Positions 1 through 7,859 of a DNA stretch of 41,379 nt are shown one piece after another (within the stretch, counting starts at the first letter, position 1; every line of letters starts with the position of its first letter). The notes below the pieces were generated by a model that worked only from the letters and a program-made list of their open reading frames with translations, did not search any database and was not told where the DNA came from. A program made the translations under genes and the position numbers. The stretch is from positions 1-41,379 of the forward strand of contig JAHHHC010000053.1 in the NCBI GenBank assembly GCA_019359515.1, in the 5' to 3' direction. Source of the DNA: Desmonostoc vinosum HA7617-LM4 (GTDB lineage Bacteria > Cyanobacteriota > Cyanobacteriia > Cyanobacteriales > Nostocaceae).

Positions 1-127
1 AAACGCCCTAGGACAAAATCACCACGCACTCCTGTGCAAACGTGGTGAGCCGGGGAACCTGTGCAAACAGGATATTAAGGCAGCAATGTCTTAAGAATCT
101 CCGTGGCTTTAGCCCGGAGAGTGTCAA
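1..127 (+). ncRNA. 3' end of a TnpB-type transposon (IS200/IS605-like right end) with omega-RNA scaffold
   Basis: The first ~127 bases fold as consecutive hairpins. CACCACG (about 21) pairs with CGTGGTG (about 41), CCTGT pairs with ACAGG around a GCAA loop near 59-72, and a terminal stem CTCCG/CGGAG closes around TGGCTTTAGC at about 99-120, followed by GTGTCAA. This structure, ending in an 'CCGTGGCTTTAGCCCGG' hairpin, is what I know from the right ends of cyanobacterial IS200/IS605-family tnpB elements. There the tnpB 3' end and right end make the omega-RNA, and the guide lies just outside the element. The tnpB gene itself would lie left of the window on the + strand. Bases from about 128 onward would then be the guide. 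The exact boundary is inferred. Confidence 0.65.
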
Positions 128-157
128 CTTATCTGTAGCCTTATTAATATTTCTGTG

Positions 158-182
158 CAAAACGCGAAATCCAAAAAACCTA
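158..182 (+). repeat. Tail fragment of an interspersed repeat
   Basis: CAAAACGCGAAATCCAAAAA followed by ACCTA is almost identical to the last 25 bases of the 105-bp repeats at 25975-26079 and 38418-38522. It sits just outside the transposon right end, so the transposon may have landed in a copy of that repeat. The rest of the repeat is not visible here. Confidence 0.5.
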
Positions 183-249
183 GACCTGTCAGTCTCTCAG
201 TCCCCTGCTAGGCTATAAATAGCCGATTGAGAACAGAGGGAATCAACAA

Positions 250-477
250 ATGCCACACACGATTGTTACTGAAGTTTGTGAGGGTGTCGCTGACTGCGTA
301 GATGCTTGTCCGGTAGCTTGTATCCACGAAGGGCCAGGTAAAAACGTTAAAGGAACCGATTGGTACTGGATTGATTTTTCTACTTGTATTGATTGTGGTA
401 TATGCATCCAAGTTTGCCCGGTAGAGGGGGCAATTGTTCCAGAAGAACGACCAGATTTACAAAAAACTCCGTCTTAA
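250..477 (+). CDS. Small bacterial-type (7Fe/8Fe) ferredoxin
   Basis: A 75-residue iron-sulfur electron carrier, expected in the cytosol. Cysteines C10, C16, C20 and C24 form the first cluster region (C20 precedes Pro). C46, C49, C52 and C56, in a CX2CX2CX3CP motif, form a classical 4Fe-4S binding segment. The layout, with ACPVACIHEGP and CIDCGICIQVCP, matches the FdxA/7Fe-8Fe family. C10 is offset relative to the usual first ligand, so whether the first site holds a 3Fe or a 4Fe cluster cannot be decided here. The start ATG follows GAGGGAATCAACAA. The gene stands alone with no partner enzyme beside it. Its stop codon lies at the left edge of an interspersed repeat (474-558), so its 3' end may have been shaped by repeat insertion. 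Confidence 0.88.
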   Translation: MPHTIVTEVCEGVADCVDACPVACIHEGPGKNVKGTDWYWIDFSTCIDCGICIQVCPVEGAIVPEERPDLQKTPS

Positions 478-558
478 CTTGCATAATCCTTTGCCTCAGA
501 AAGACGCGGGGACGCGGGGAAGGGGAGACGCGGGGATGCAATTTAAATGATTATTAGC
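474..558 (+). repeat. Long interspersed repeat, copy 1 (direct partner at 19933-20062)
   Basis: Starts with TTAACTTGCATAATCCTTTG and ends with GCAATTTAAATGATTATTAG. The same start and end, in the same orientation, frame 19933-20062, which carries a longer middle. Both contain GACGCGGGGA units, i.e. the reverse complement of the 8-bp minisatellite unit at 40754-40857. This copy overlaps the ferredoxin stop codon. Confidence 0.75.
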
Positions 559-597
559 TTACGCGCTTCGCAGCGGTAGCGAGTCCGCGATAGCGAA

Positions 598-749
598 GCG
601 TTAGCGACACAGGAGCGTCGCGTCATTACGAATTATTTAATTACGAATTACGTTAGCGCAGCGTAAAGCCTGCGGCATAGCTTCGCTTAGAGTGAGTCCT
701 CGATAGCGTTAGCGTTAGCGACACAGGAGCGTCGCGTCATTACGAATTA
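598..749 (+). repeat. Interspersed repeat cluster with a 38-bp direct repeat
   Basis: A 38-bp unit beginning GCGTTAGCGACACAGGAGCG and ending ATTACGAATTA occurs at 598-635 and again at 712-749. Between them, 655-698 (AGCGCAGCGTAAAGCCTGCG...) recurs almost unchanged at 40616-40660. TTACGAATTA tandem motifs, common in Nostoc-type genomes, follow each unit. No gene is seen in 478-764. Confidence 0.8.
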
Positions 750-764
750 CGAATTATTTAAAAA

Positions 765-1061
765 TTACCGCCTGACTTCAAATCCTCGTAAACCCTCTGG
801 TTCCTCATACTCAACTACCACATCTTTAACAACAGCAGCAGGAGGGCCAGAGTAACACCAGCGAATCATCTCTTCCACAACCTCCCGCGCCCCCTCAAAA
901 ATTGCTTCGACGCGCTCATCTGGTAAATTTCGCACCCATCCAGTTAATCCTAACTGGCTAGCTGTATCCACAGTGGCATAGCGATAGCCTACTCCTTGAA
1001 CTCGGCCAGAAATACATACGTGGGCACGAATGAGCTTTGGTATCGGTGTAGGGTTTTGCAT
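765..1061 (-). CDS. acyP: Acylphosphatase
   Basis: A 98-residue cytosolic enzyme that hydrolyses acyl phosphates. The family signature SGRVQGVGYRY spans residues 18-28 with the phosphate-binding Arg at 27. GWVRNLPD (41-48) supplies the catalytic Asn45. Length is typical for the single-domain alpha/beta-sandwich family. The C-terminal GLRGFEVRR also fits. The gene is monocistronic, with repeats downstream and a HIP1 site (about 1135) upstream. I see nothing unusual in its catalytic residues. Confidence 0.93.
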   Translation of the reverse strand: MQNPTPIPKLIRAHVCISGRVQGVGYRYATVDTASQLGLTGWVRNLPDERVEAIFEGAREVVEEMIRWCYSGPPAAVVKDVVVEYEEPEGLRGFEVRR

Positions 1062-1207
1062 AGACTGGTATATTCTTAACGATTCCAGTGTACCTAGTTT
1101 GTGAATCTACAATCTATGTCTTAGCTGCAAATTGCGATCGCGATTATCGTTGTAATATCATAAAAAACATGCCATAGCACGTCTTTTCGTATTCTTTTAA
1201 ATTGCTT

Positions 1208-1576
1208 ATGTCTAACCTGCCACCATTGAATACAGAAACTATTTGGGACATACTGAATGAGAAACTTGATGATGCTATAGTCAATGAGCTGGTATGGCAT
1301 TATTTAGGATATCGCTACAACTCCTCAACTAAACAATGGGATAACAGCCAAGTACCAACAGAATGGCAACAAGAGTATCCGCAACCACCAGACTTTATTG
1401 ATAATCGTCCAGCAACAGTCAAGTTAACTCGCTCTATTGCTTCAGAAAATAAACAAATTCTTAAGGAAAAATTAGGATTCAAAGGTTACAAAATCGGTGA
1501 ATTTGGCCCGCGACAAACACGTAGAGCCACAGCAGCTAATTGGCTACTAAGTTATCTACAACAAACTACTCAGTAG
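1208..1576 (+). CDS. DUF1823 family protein (cyanobacterial, function unknown)
   Basis: A 122-residue soluble protein with no signal peptide or membrane segment. It has an aromatic-rich N-terminal part (ELVWHYLGYRY, residues about 29-39) and the phrase VPTEWQQEYPQPPDFIDNRP. These I associate with the cyanobacterial DUF1823 family, whose function is unknown. I chose ATG at 1208 over an in-frame TTG two codons upstream. No strong ribosome binding site is visible. The gene stands alone between a divergent acylphosphatase gene and a MITE. The family name is from memory of the sequence pattern, so treat it as probable. Confidence 0.75.
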   Translation: MSNLPPLNTETIWDILNEKLDDAIVNELVWHYLGYRYNSSTKQWDNSQVPTEWQQEYPQPPDFIDNRPATVKLTRSIASENKQILKEKLGFKGYKIGEFGPRQTRRATAANWLLSYLQQTTQ

Positions 1577-1676
1577 GTCAACCCCTTCGCTTAATTCAAA
1601 ATGACGCTCTCTACCAGACGCTAAAAGCGAACGCGGACTTGCTACCGCTGCGAAGTGCAAAATTCACGTATTACAA

Positions 1677-1851
1677 TAGACCTCTTGCAAAAGTCGGATA
1701 CTCGCCAGAAAATTTATTTTCTGGCTGATAACTCAAGTCGGTTTCAACCGACTAATAACAGTATTTTTAGTCCGTTGAAACGGACTTTTGCTATTAGGCA
1801 GAGACTTGAGTCTCTGACTCTGACGGTTCAAGTATTTTTGCAATAAGTCTA
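1677..1851 (+). mobile_element. MITE, family A, copy 1 (multi-hairpin, TA-flanked)
   Basis: The element runs from TAGACCTCTTGCAAAAGTC to GCAATAAGTCTA. The two ends are imperfect inverted repeats flanked by TA, as expected for a TA-target (Tc1/mariner-IS630-like) element. It has no coding capacity. Inside are four successive stem-loops: CCAGAAAA/TTTTCTGG, AGTCGGTT/AACCGACT, AGTCCGTT/AACGGACT and GAGACT/AGTCTC. A near-identical copy in reverse orientation is at 36768-36936. Confidence 0.82.
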
Positions 1852-1917
1852 ATCCCCATAAATAAATAATGGTGCTTGTATCCTTTTATTCTTCGGTCAA
1901 CAAAGACACGCACTTAA

Positions 1918-2481
1918 CTATACTTGCAACTTAAATCCAGGCAATACATCTTCTCCAGAAATAATTACTGGCATCTGTAGAACTTCCACAGCCCTTCCTA
2001 TTCGGTAAATTTCTACTTTTGCATCCTGGTGATTAATCAGCCAACCCAAACGCAGCCCATTTTTGATGTATTCCTGCATTTTCTCTTGGATTGGTGCTAG
2101 TCGGTCTGTTTCAGAACGCAGTTCAATCACAAAGTCGGGTACAAGTGGGGGAAATTTTTTTCGTTGTTCTGGCTCTAAAGCTTCCCACCGTTCCAACTTT
2201 ACCCAAGCAGCATCAGGAGAACGTTTTGCACCATTAGGTAGTATAAAAATAGTTGAAGAACTAAAAACTTTGCCTAATTTAGCTTGACGATTCCAAATTT
2301 CTAAATCAGCTATCAGTCCAGCTTCTAGATTTCCGCTTTCTCCTCCTACTGGTGGCACAATGATTAATTCTCCTGCTGCATTCATCTCCAGGCTTAAATC
2401 ACGATTAGCAATACACAATTGATAAAATTGCTCATCGCTTAAATGAGCAATCGCTTCTAGATTTAGCACAACAGTATTCAT
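1918..2481 (-). CDS. Uma2 family protein (DUF820, PD-(D/E)XK nuclease fold)
   Basis: A 187-residue protein of the Uma2/DUF820 family, which is greatly expanded in cyanobacteria and predicted to have a restriction-endonuclease-like fold. Visible family marks are the N-terminal LSDEQFYQLCIANRDLSLE, the acidic site SPDAAW (about residue 88), PDFVIELRS (about 115-123, with the D...ExR arrangement) and the C-terminal YRIGRAVEVL...LPGFKLQV. Length is standard. The role of these proteins is not established. They are usually solitary, as here. It ends close to the right end of MITE copy 1. Confidence 0.88.
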   Translation of the reverse strand: MNTVVLNLEAIAHLSDEQFYQLCIANRDLSLEMNAAGELIIVPPVGGESGNLEAGLIADLEIWNRQAKLGKVFSSSTIFILPNGAKRSPDAAWVKLERWEALEPEQRKKFPPLVPDFVIELRSETDRLAPIQEKMQEYIKNGLRLGWLINHQDAKVEIYRIGRAVEVLQMPVIISGEDVLPGFKLQV

Positions 2482-2637
2482 TTAACCTTTCCTGTGCGTT
2501 TGCTGCTAACATCAGTTAGCTTTGCTTAAGAGTTTAGCTCTGATATTCTGCATTAAGTTAAGATTAGATTTCTTTGCAACAATTATTAGAAGTGTCACGG
2601 TAGTACTGCCAATTCTAAATCTCAATTCTAAATTAGT

Positions 2638-3825
2638 ATGAGTCTTAGCCTGTGCATGATTGTCAAAAACGAAGAAGCATCTCTGCCTAAATGCCTTAGT
2701 AGTGTCAAAAATGTTGTTGATGAAATGGTAGTATTGGATACAGGCTCAAGCGATCGCACTCCTAATATTGCTCAACAATTTGGTGCAAAAGTTCATCAGT
2801 TTCAATGGTGTAATGATTTCAGTGTTGCTCGCAATGCAGCTCTAAAATATGTCACTGGCAATTGGGTTCTGGTGTTAGACGCTGATGAAACTCTAACACC
2901 AGAGATTGTGCCACGGTTACAAGAAGCGATCGCAACAGAAGAATATCTCTTAATCAGTCTCGTTCGTCAAGAAGTTGGTGCAGAACAATCTCCTTATTCT
3001 CTAGTTTCTCGATTATTCCGCAATCATCAAAATATTCGCTTTGAACGTCCTTACCATGCTTTAGTAGATGACAGTGTTTCGAGGATTTTGAGTCAAGAAC
3101 CCCATTGGCAGGTAGGTTATTTAACGGGTGTAGCAATTCTCCATTCAGGATATCAAAAAAGTGCGATCGCTCAAAACAACAAATACGCCAAAGCAACGGT
3201 AGCGATGGAAGAGTTTCTCGCAACTCATCCCAATGACCCCTATGTTTGCAGTAAATTAGGGGCGTTGTATGTAGAAACTGGGAAAATTGCCCAAGGCATG
3301 GAGTTGCTGAAACGAGGTGTGGCTGCTGGTGAGGAAAACTATGATATTTTATACGAACTTCACTATCATTTAGGTATTGCCTACAATCATTTAAAAAATC
3401 CCCAACAGGCTATTTCCCACTATCGAACTGCCATCAAGTTACCAATTTATCCCATCCTCAAATTAGGAGCCTACAACAATTTGGGCAACTTACTCAAAGC
3501 AACGGGAGATTACAACAACGCAAAAACTGCTTACGCTACAGCTCTCAAGATTGATCCTAATTTTGCAGCCGGACATTATAACCTAGGGATGACATTAAAA
3601 GCCTTGGGTTTGTTTACAGATGCGATCGCCTGTTATCAAAAAGCGATTAAATTAAACCCCAGCTATGCAGAAGCATATCAAAACTTAGGAGTAGTTTTGC
3701 TAAAAATTGGCCAAGTCCAAGCTAGTTTAACAGCCTTTAAAAACGCGATTCTCCTTCACGAACAACAAAATCCAGCAGAAGCGCAGCGATTACGCCAAGG
3801 GTTGCGAGAAATGGGATTAGGGTAG
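2638..3825 (+). CDS. Family 2 glycosyltransferase with C-terminal TPR repeats
   Basis: A 395-residue protein. The N-terminal GT-A domain has LSLCMIVKNEEASL (3-16), DTGSSDRT (34-41) and the metal/nucleotide-sugar motif DAD (81-83) in VLVLDADETL. From about residue 215 to the end there are tetratricopeptide repeats (e.g. AIACYQKAIKLNPSYAEAYQNLG). This architecture is common in cyanobacteria and probably transfers a sugar to a peptide, protein or surface glycan. The acceptor is unknown. No signal peptide or membrane helix is seen, so it is likely cytosolic. It lies 360 bp upstream of the biosynthetic cluster on the same strand, and I see no evidence that it belongs to it. Confidence 0.85.
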   Translation: MSLSLCMIVKNEEASLPKCLSSVKNVVDEMVVLDTGSSDRTPNIAQQFGAKVHQFQWCNDFSVARNAALKYVTGNWVLVLDADETLTPEIVPRLQEAIATEEYLLISLVRQEVGAEQSPYSLVSRLFRNHQNIRFERPYHALVDDSVSRILSQEPHWQVGYLTGVAILHSGYQKSAIAQNNKYAKATVAMEEFLATHPNDPYVCSKLGALYVETGKIAQGMELLKRGVAAGEENYDILYELHYHLGIAYNHLKNPQQAISHYRTAIKLPIYPILKLGAYNNLGNLLKATGDYNNAKTAYATALKIDPNFAAGHYNLGMTLKALGLFTDAIACYQKAIKLNPSYAEAYQNLGVVLLKIGQVQASLTAFKNAILLHEQQNPAEAQRLRQGLREMGLG

Positions 3826-4184
3826 AAGAATTGGGAATTCGTAATGACGTTGATATTGAACGCCTTGCTCCCCTTGCGCGTAGTTTTGGTTTTGGCATTC
3901 ATACGTACAGAGAAGAAATTGTTAGTCTTAATCAAAGAATAAGTTATTGTAACCACATCTTACATATTTTATTCTCCTTAGAAAAGCAACCTTTCTTAAA
4001 GGTTAAGTTTTCGTTGGCAAGTCCTTCGACTAACTATTTAGATTAGCCGAGTTATTTTCCATTTTCTAAACTTTTCAAAGTTAATTCGACTTATTCGAGT
4101 TAAAAACTCAGTCTTTTTAGCTAAATACTGCTTAAAAACTTTCTGCCCCAGTCTAATTAATTATCATCATTAGAGGAGAGCAAA
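3826..4184 (+). promoter_or_regulatory. Leader region of the biosynthetic cluster (no gene)
   Basis: A 359-bp AT-rich stretch without a convincing gene. A 71-codon TTG-initiated frame (3831-4046) has no ribosome binding site and no recognisable content. The 3' part holds short repeated TTCGA/TCGAGTT words around 4083-4100. A strong Shine-Dalgarno AGAGGAG lies at 4172-4178, seven bases before the ATG of the first cluster gene. A promoter for the long + strand gene run is expected here, but I cannot point to -35/-10 boxes with confidence. Confidence 0.4.
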
Positions 4185-5606
4185 ATGCAGTTTGAAACAG
4201 TAGAAAACGTTCGTAACCGCTGGGATACTAAAGAGCTTTTACAATTTGACGAGCGTGATCCTTGCTATACCTGGCTTTTTCCGCTTGCATTAGGTGAATT
4301 TGATCCTAGTGTGATCTGGCGTCCGACTGATATTCCGCGACTCCAAGATAATTTGACACTATACGTTCATATCCCCTTTTGTCGATTCATTTGCAGTATG
4401 TGTCCATTCACCCACGAACCTCTCAGCCACAGAGATTTGGGTTCTTATGTAGACGCGCTCTGCAAGGAAATTCGGTTTTATGGTAATTTGCCTGGCATAA
4501 AATCGCGTTCCGTTACCACATTATATTTTGGTGGTGGCACTGCTAGCAGTTTGACAACAGACCATCTCGAAAAGATTCTGACTGAGTTGCGGCGCTGGTT
4601 TTCTTTCAGCAAGGATTGCCAAATCACCCTTGAATGTCACCCAAGGACAGTAGATAAAGAATACCTAACTAGAGCGTGGGAACTTGGTGTTAATCGCGTG
4701 TCATTTGGAATCCAATCGTTTCAACAGCGCTTTATCGACTCGCTAAAGCTTCATCAGAAGGTTGAACAAAGCCAGCAAATCCTGACTGATGCCCTATCAG
4801 TAGGTTTCAATACAGTAGCTATGGACTTGATGTTCCGACACGCAGACCAAAGCCTCAAGGATCTTGAGCAAGAAATAGATACCGCATTAGCGATTGGTGT
4901 TCAGGGCATTAGTACATATGCTCTTGATCCTGAGATCCGGGAACTCAAGGGAATAGCCAAGAAACAGAAGTCAGTTAATGTCGAAGGAGAGATGTATTAC
5001 TTTCTTCACGACAGACTGCACGCAGAGGGCTTTGTCCACGTCGCGCAGCCAGATTACGCTAAATCAGGACACGAAAATCTGCAACTTAGAGATCTCTGGG
5101 GGGCCCCGCAGGCAGAAAATCTATCTTTAGGAGCTGGGGCTTTTTCAGAAAGCTTCAACGGTGTGACTTGGGCCAACGTCCACGATTCAGAAACTTATGT
5201 AGAAATCATCAATCAAGAGAGAGTACCAATTTTGATGGGACAAGTACACACGTGGGATGACGCAGTAGCACGTTATCCAGCTTTGGGTGTTCGTTGTCTC
5301 AAGTTCTCACTAGAACCATTCAATAGGATTTTTGGAGTGAATTTTCAGGAACTGTATCGACTTGAACTGTCGGTACTTTTAGAGAAAGGGTGGCTGGAAA
5401 TACAAGGAGACACTCTCATAGTTACCAGACATGGCAAGTTCTTCATCGATAACATCTCTAAGACATTTTTCAACCTTCGTAATCGCGGCAAATCACAACT
5501 ATGGGCAGTTCAACTCGAAAGACTTAAGCCAAAGAAAACGTGGAGCCAGCAAGAGCTTCTAACCCTTGTTGAAAAGGAAACAACTTTCCATACATCTGCC
5601 TACTAA
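4185..5606 (+). CDS. HemN/HemW-like radical SAM protein (first gene of the biosynthetic cluster)
   Basis: A 473-residue radical SAM enzyme related to coproporphyrinogen III dehydrogenase. YVHIPFCRFICSMC carries the CX3CX2C cluster ligands C66, C70 and C73. YFGGGTA (114-120) is the SAM-binding glycine motif. GVNRVSFGIQSF (about 179) and a C-terminal HemN-type domain (about 360-450) follow. The fourth cysteine of true HemN (CX3CX2CXC) is replaced, so this is probably not a haem enzyme. HemN-like proteins in secondary metabolism act as methyltransferases or cyclopropanases, for example C10P of CC-1065 and YtkT of yatakemycin. It heads a 14-gene co-directional run and has a strong ribosome binding site. 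Its substrate is unknown. The radical SAM call is firm; the specific role is inference. Confidence 0.88.
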   Translation: MQFETVENVRNRWDTKELLQFDERDPCYTWLFPLALGEFDPSVIWRPTDIPRLQDNLTLYVHIPFCRFICSMCPFTHEPLSHRDLGSYVDALCKEIRFYGNLPGIKSRSVTTLYFGGGTASSLTTDHLEKILTELRRWFSFSKDCQITLECHPRTVDKEYLTRAWELGVNRVSFGIQSFQQRFIDSLKLHQKVEQSQQILTDALSVGFNTVAMDLMFRHADQSLKDLEQEIDTALAIGVQGISTYALDPEIRELKGIAKKQKSVNVEGEMYYFLHDRLHAEGFVHVAQPDYAKSGHENLQLRDLWGAPQAENLSLGAGAFSESFNGVTWANVHDSETYVEIINQERVPILMGQVHTWDDAVARYPALGVRCLKFSLEPFNRIFGVNFQELYRLELSVLLEKGWLEIQGDTLIVTRHGKFFIDNISKTFFNLRNRGKSQLWAVQLERLKPKKTWSQQELLTLVEKETTFHTSAY

Positions 5607-5660
5607 TTAAGGTCAGCAATTCCCTCAGTTCCATACCAAGGATATTTATTGGAGTGTACT

Positions 5661-6845
5661 ATGAGCCAACAGCACTATGCTTTACCTGAGATTGAAACAG
5701 TTAAAGCCACATCGGCCTCCTTTTCAACAACTGCACTAATTAACTTACTAGAAGATGAAGCGTACATTGCTGATGATCCAGCAACCAAAGCAGCCCAGGC
5801 ACTAGCGTTATTTAACTGCGATTCTATCTCGATCGAGAGTATTATGAAGCGGGCAACTGTGCGTGTTGGAGCAGTAGCGATAGAAAAAGAGACTTTTGTG
5901 CCAATCTTCGTGACCAACTACTGCCAATCGGAATGCAAAATGTGCGGAATGCGGCAAGGTAACTCTAAACTGATCAGAAAGTTCTCTGGTAAGAAGAAGA
6001 TTGAAGAACAACTTGCCATCTTACGGGAAGTAGATGGTGTCTCAGGTGTAGGATTTCTCACTGGCGAATATCAAGATAAATTTACGCGCTACACGAATGC
6101 ATTCTTCACCGGCTGGGCGATTAACACAGCACTCCAACTAGGATTTGAAAAGATTTTCTTCAACATTGGCAGCATGACACCAGATGAAATAGAGGTCATG
6201 AGTGAGTGGCTACCTCAAGGTGAAGAGAAAATCACTATGTGCGTATTCCAAGAAACCTACAACCTGGAAAAGTATAAAAAATTCATGGGTGAAGACTCAG
6301 GAGAAATCCCCAAAGCCGACTTTTGGCGACGCATTGATTCTTTCGATAACTGGCTTGATGCTGGTTTTAGAACTGTGAATCCTGGCTTTTTAGTTGGTTT
6401 GCATGATTCTCAAGAGGAGTTAGTAAATATTCTGCTTCATGTCGAGCATTTAACTAGTCGAGGAGCTAAAATCTATGTCTCATTACCACGCTTACGGCCT
6501 GCACTCGGTGCTTCAAATCGAACGGTTGTTTCCGACAGTACCTATATTCGCTTAATTGCCACAGTAGCTTACTTTACACCCCAATCAGGGATAGTATTGA
6601 CAACACGAGAGGATATGGAATTCCAAGACAAAGTGATGCCGTTTGCTCGCACACTCAGTCCTGGTAGTCCGGATGTTACACCCTACCGATGGCAAGAAGA
6701 AGCGCCGAACGATGAACATTCATCGCAATTCTTAATTCCAGACCACCGTCGTCCCAAAGATATTCTCAAGCGACTGGCTGACAACGGTTATAAGTTTAAG
6801 TATTTTGAACCAAAACAGCTAACTAGAATTCCTGTTGTTAAGTAA
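5661..6845 (+). CDS. ThiH/HydG-like radical SAM enzyme (aromatic amino acid lyase type)
   Basis: A 394-residue radical SAM protein. TNYCQSECKMCGM gives a CX3CX2C motif with C88, C92 and C95. GVGFLTGEY follows as the SAM-contact strand. The C-terminal part (RLRPALGASN onward, with a TRED segment) looks like the BATS domain of ThiH, HydG and NosL. These relatives cleave the side chain of tyrosine (ThiH, HydG) or rearrange tryptophan (NosL). No thi or hyd genes are nearby, so a secondary-metabolic substrate is likely. ATG at 5661 was chosen because GGAG lies at 5651-5654; an in-frame TTG four codons earlier is less likely. It starts 54 bp after the HemN-like gene. Which amino acid is used cannot be read from the sequence. 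Confidence 0.85.
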   Translation: MSQQHYALPEIETVKATSASFSTTALINLLEDEAYIADDPATKAAQALALFNCDSISIESIMKRATVRVGAVAIEKETFVPIFVTNYCQSECKMCGMRQGNSKLIRKFSGKKKIEEQLAILREVDGVSGVGFLTGEYQDKFTRYTNAFFTGWAINTALQLGFEKIFFNIGSMTPDEIEVMSEWLPQGEEKITMCVFQETYNLEKYKKFMGEDSGEIPKADFWRRIDSFDNWLDAGFRTVNPGFLVGLHDSQEELVNILLHVEHLTSRGAKIYVSLPRLRPALGASNRTVVSDSTYIRLIATVAYFTPQSGIVLTTREDMEFQDKVMPFARTLSPGSPDVTPYRWQEEAPNDEHSSQFLIPDHRRPKDILKRLADNGYKFKYFEPKQLTRIPVVK

Positions 6846-6926
6846 GCGTGCAAAATAAATAGTTAAGAAAGGCAAGTCTTAACAGGGAAAGAATACAGCG
6901 AGTTTAGTCTGGTTGAAAAATAGACA

Positions 6927-7859
6927 ATGACAGAAGTAAAAACTAACAACGGACTATCTGCGATGCAGTTAGCACAAACTATCGGTAAATTTTGGGGTAA
7001 GAACGACATGACTGGCTTTGTGTCGTTGTTTGATCCAAACGCCATGATAGTTCATCCCTTCTTTAAAGAGCCAATCTCTCCACAGATTGCTGCCGATGTC
7101 ATGAATGCCACCGTCTGCGGGGTGACGATGTATCGGGGATTTGTCTTACAGTCAGGCGAGGGTGATGGCAAAAGCGATGTGATTGAGATGTATTTTGATG
7201 AAACAGGTGATGTTGCACCATACAAACCTGCCTATGTTGGACGCATGGCAGTGCAAGCACAAATTAAAGATCATCAGTTCACAAAGCTTGTGGTTCATGG
7301 ATATGATTTAATTAATCAAAATCCCACGAGAGTTTGGCCGCTAGAGCGCATAGACGTTGGAGAAGTCACAACACAAGAAATTACAGACCGCATTGCTCAA
7401 GCATGGGGAAGCAATGATATGCAAACCTTTGTTTCCCTATTTACTGAGGATGGTCTGATTATGCATCCACTTTTTAAAGCTCCAATTACACCAGAGATTG
7501 CATCGGACGTATTAAATACAGCCATGCGAGGGATATCAATACCGCAAACACCCAAATTAATTACGGGAGACGGCTCTGGCGAGTATGATGTTGCAGATAT
7601 ATACGTCTATGAGACAGGACAAGAGTGTGGATACAACCCAGATACTATCGGTATCATGCACCTGACTGCAAAGATCGTCAACCATAGAATCAAAGAACTG
7701 TATGTTCACGGCTACACGCCAGCGCCTGCTTATTTCTTGAGACGAACTCCTCTTTTACTTGAATCTCAAGTTAAAGAGGGAGAATTTTTGTGGTTTACAA
7801 ACCAGCACATACCAGAAGTAACTATCAATGCCAGAAAGGAACAAGCAAATGAAGCGTAA
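6927..7859 (+). CDS. Tandem SnoaL-like (NTF2-fold) protein
   Basis: A 310-residue protein made of two homologous units, about residues 10-130 and 145-265. Each carries the pattern W-x2-ND-x3-FVSLF-x6-HP-x3 (FK), then P-x2-A-x-DV-x-N, G-x-G-x4-DV, ETG and finally VHGY. This periodicity and the 'F.SLF...A.I.HP' motif fit SnoaL/ketosteroid-isomerase-like domains, which act as cyclases, isomerases, hydratases or binding proteins. No signal peptide is present. A paralogue with the same double architecture is at 16474-17301. The C-terminal 45 residues (from about FLRRTPLL) are extra. It overlaps the DinB-like gene by 11 bases, which suggests translational coupling. The catalytic role is unknown. 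Confidence 0.72.
   Translation: MTEVKTNNGLSAMQLAQTIGKFWGKNDMTGFVSLFDPNAMIVHPFFKEPISPQIAADVMNATVCGVTMYRGFVLQSGEGDGKSDVIEMYFDETGDVAPYKPAYVGRMAVQAQIKDHQFTKLVVHGYDLINQNPTRVWPLERIDVGEVTTQEITDRIAQAWGSNDMQTFVSLFTEDGLIMHPLFKAPITPEIASDVLNTAMRGISIPQTPKLITGDGSGEYDVADIYVYETGQECGYNPDTIGIMHLTAKIVNHRIKELYVHGYTPAPAYFLRRTPLLLESQVKEGEFLWFTNQHIPEVTINARKEQANEA

Noticed and set aside
3831-4046. 71-codon frame, possible RiPP precursor for the radical SAM enzymes
   Set aside because: TTG start, no ribosome binding site and no leader/core pattern. I found no other precursor candidate in the cluster gaps.
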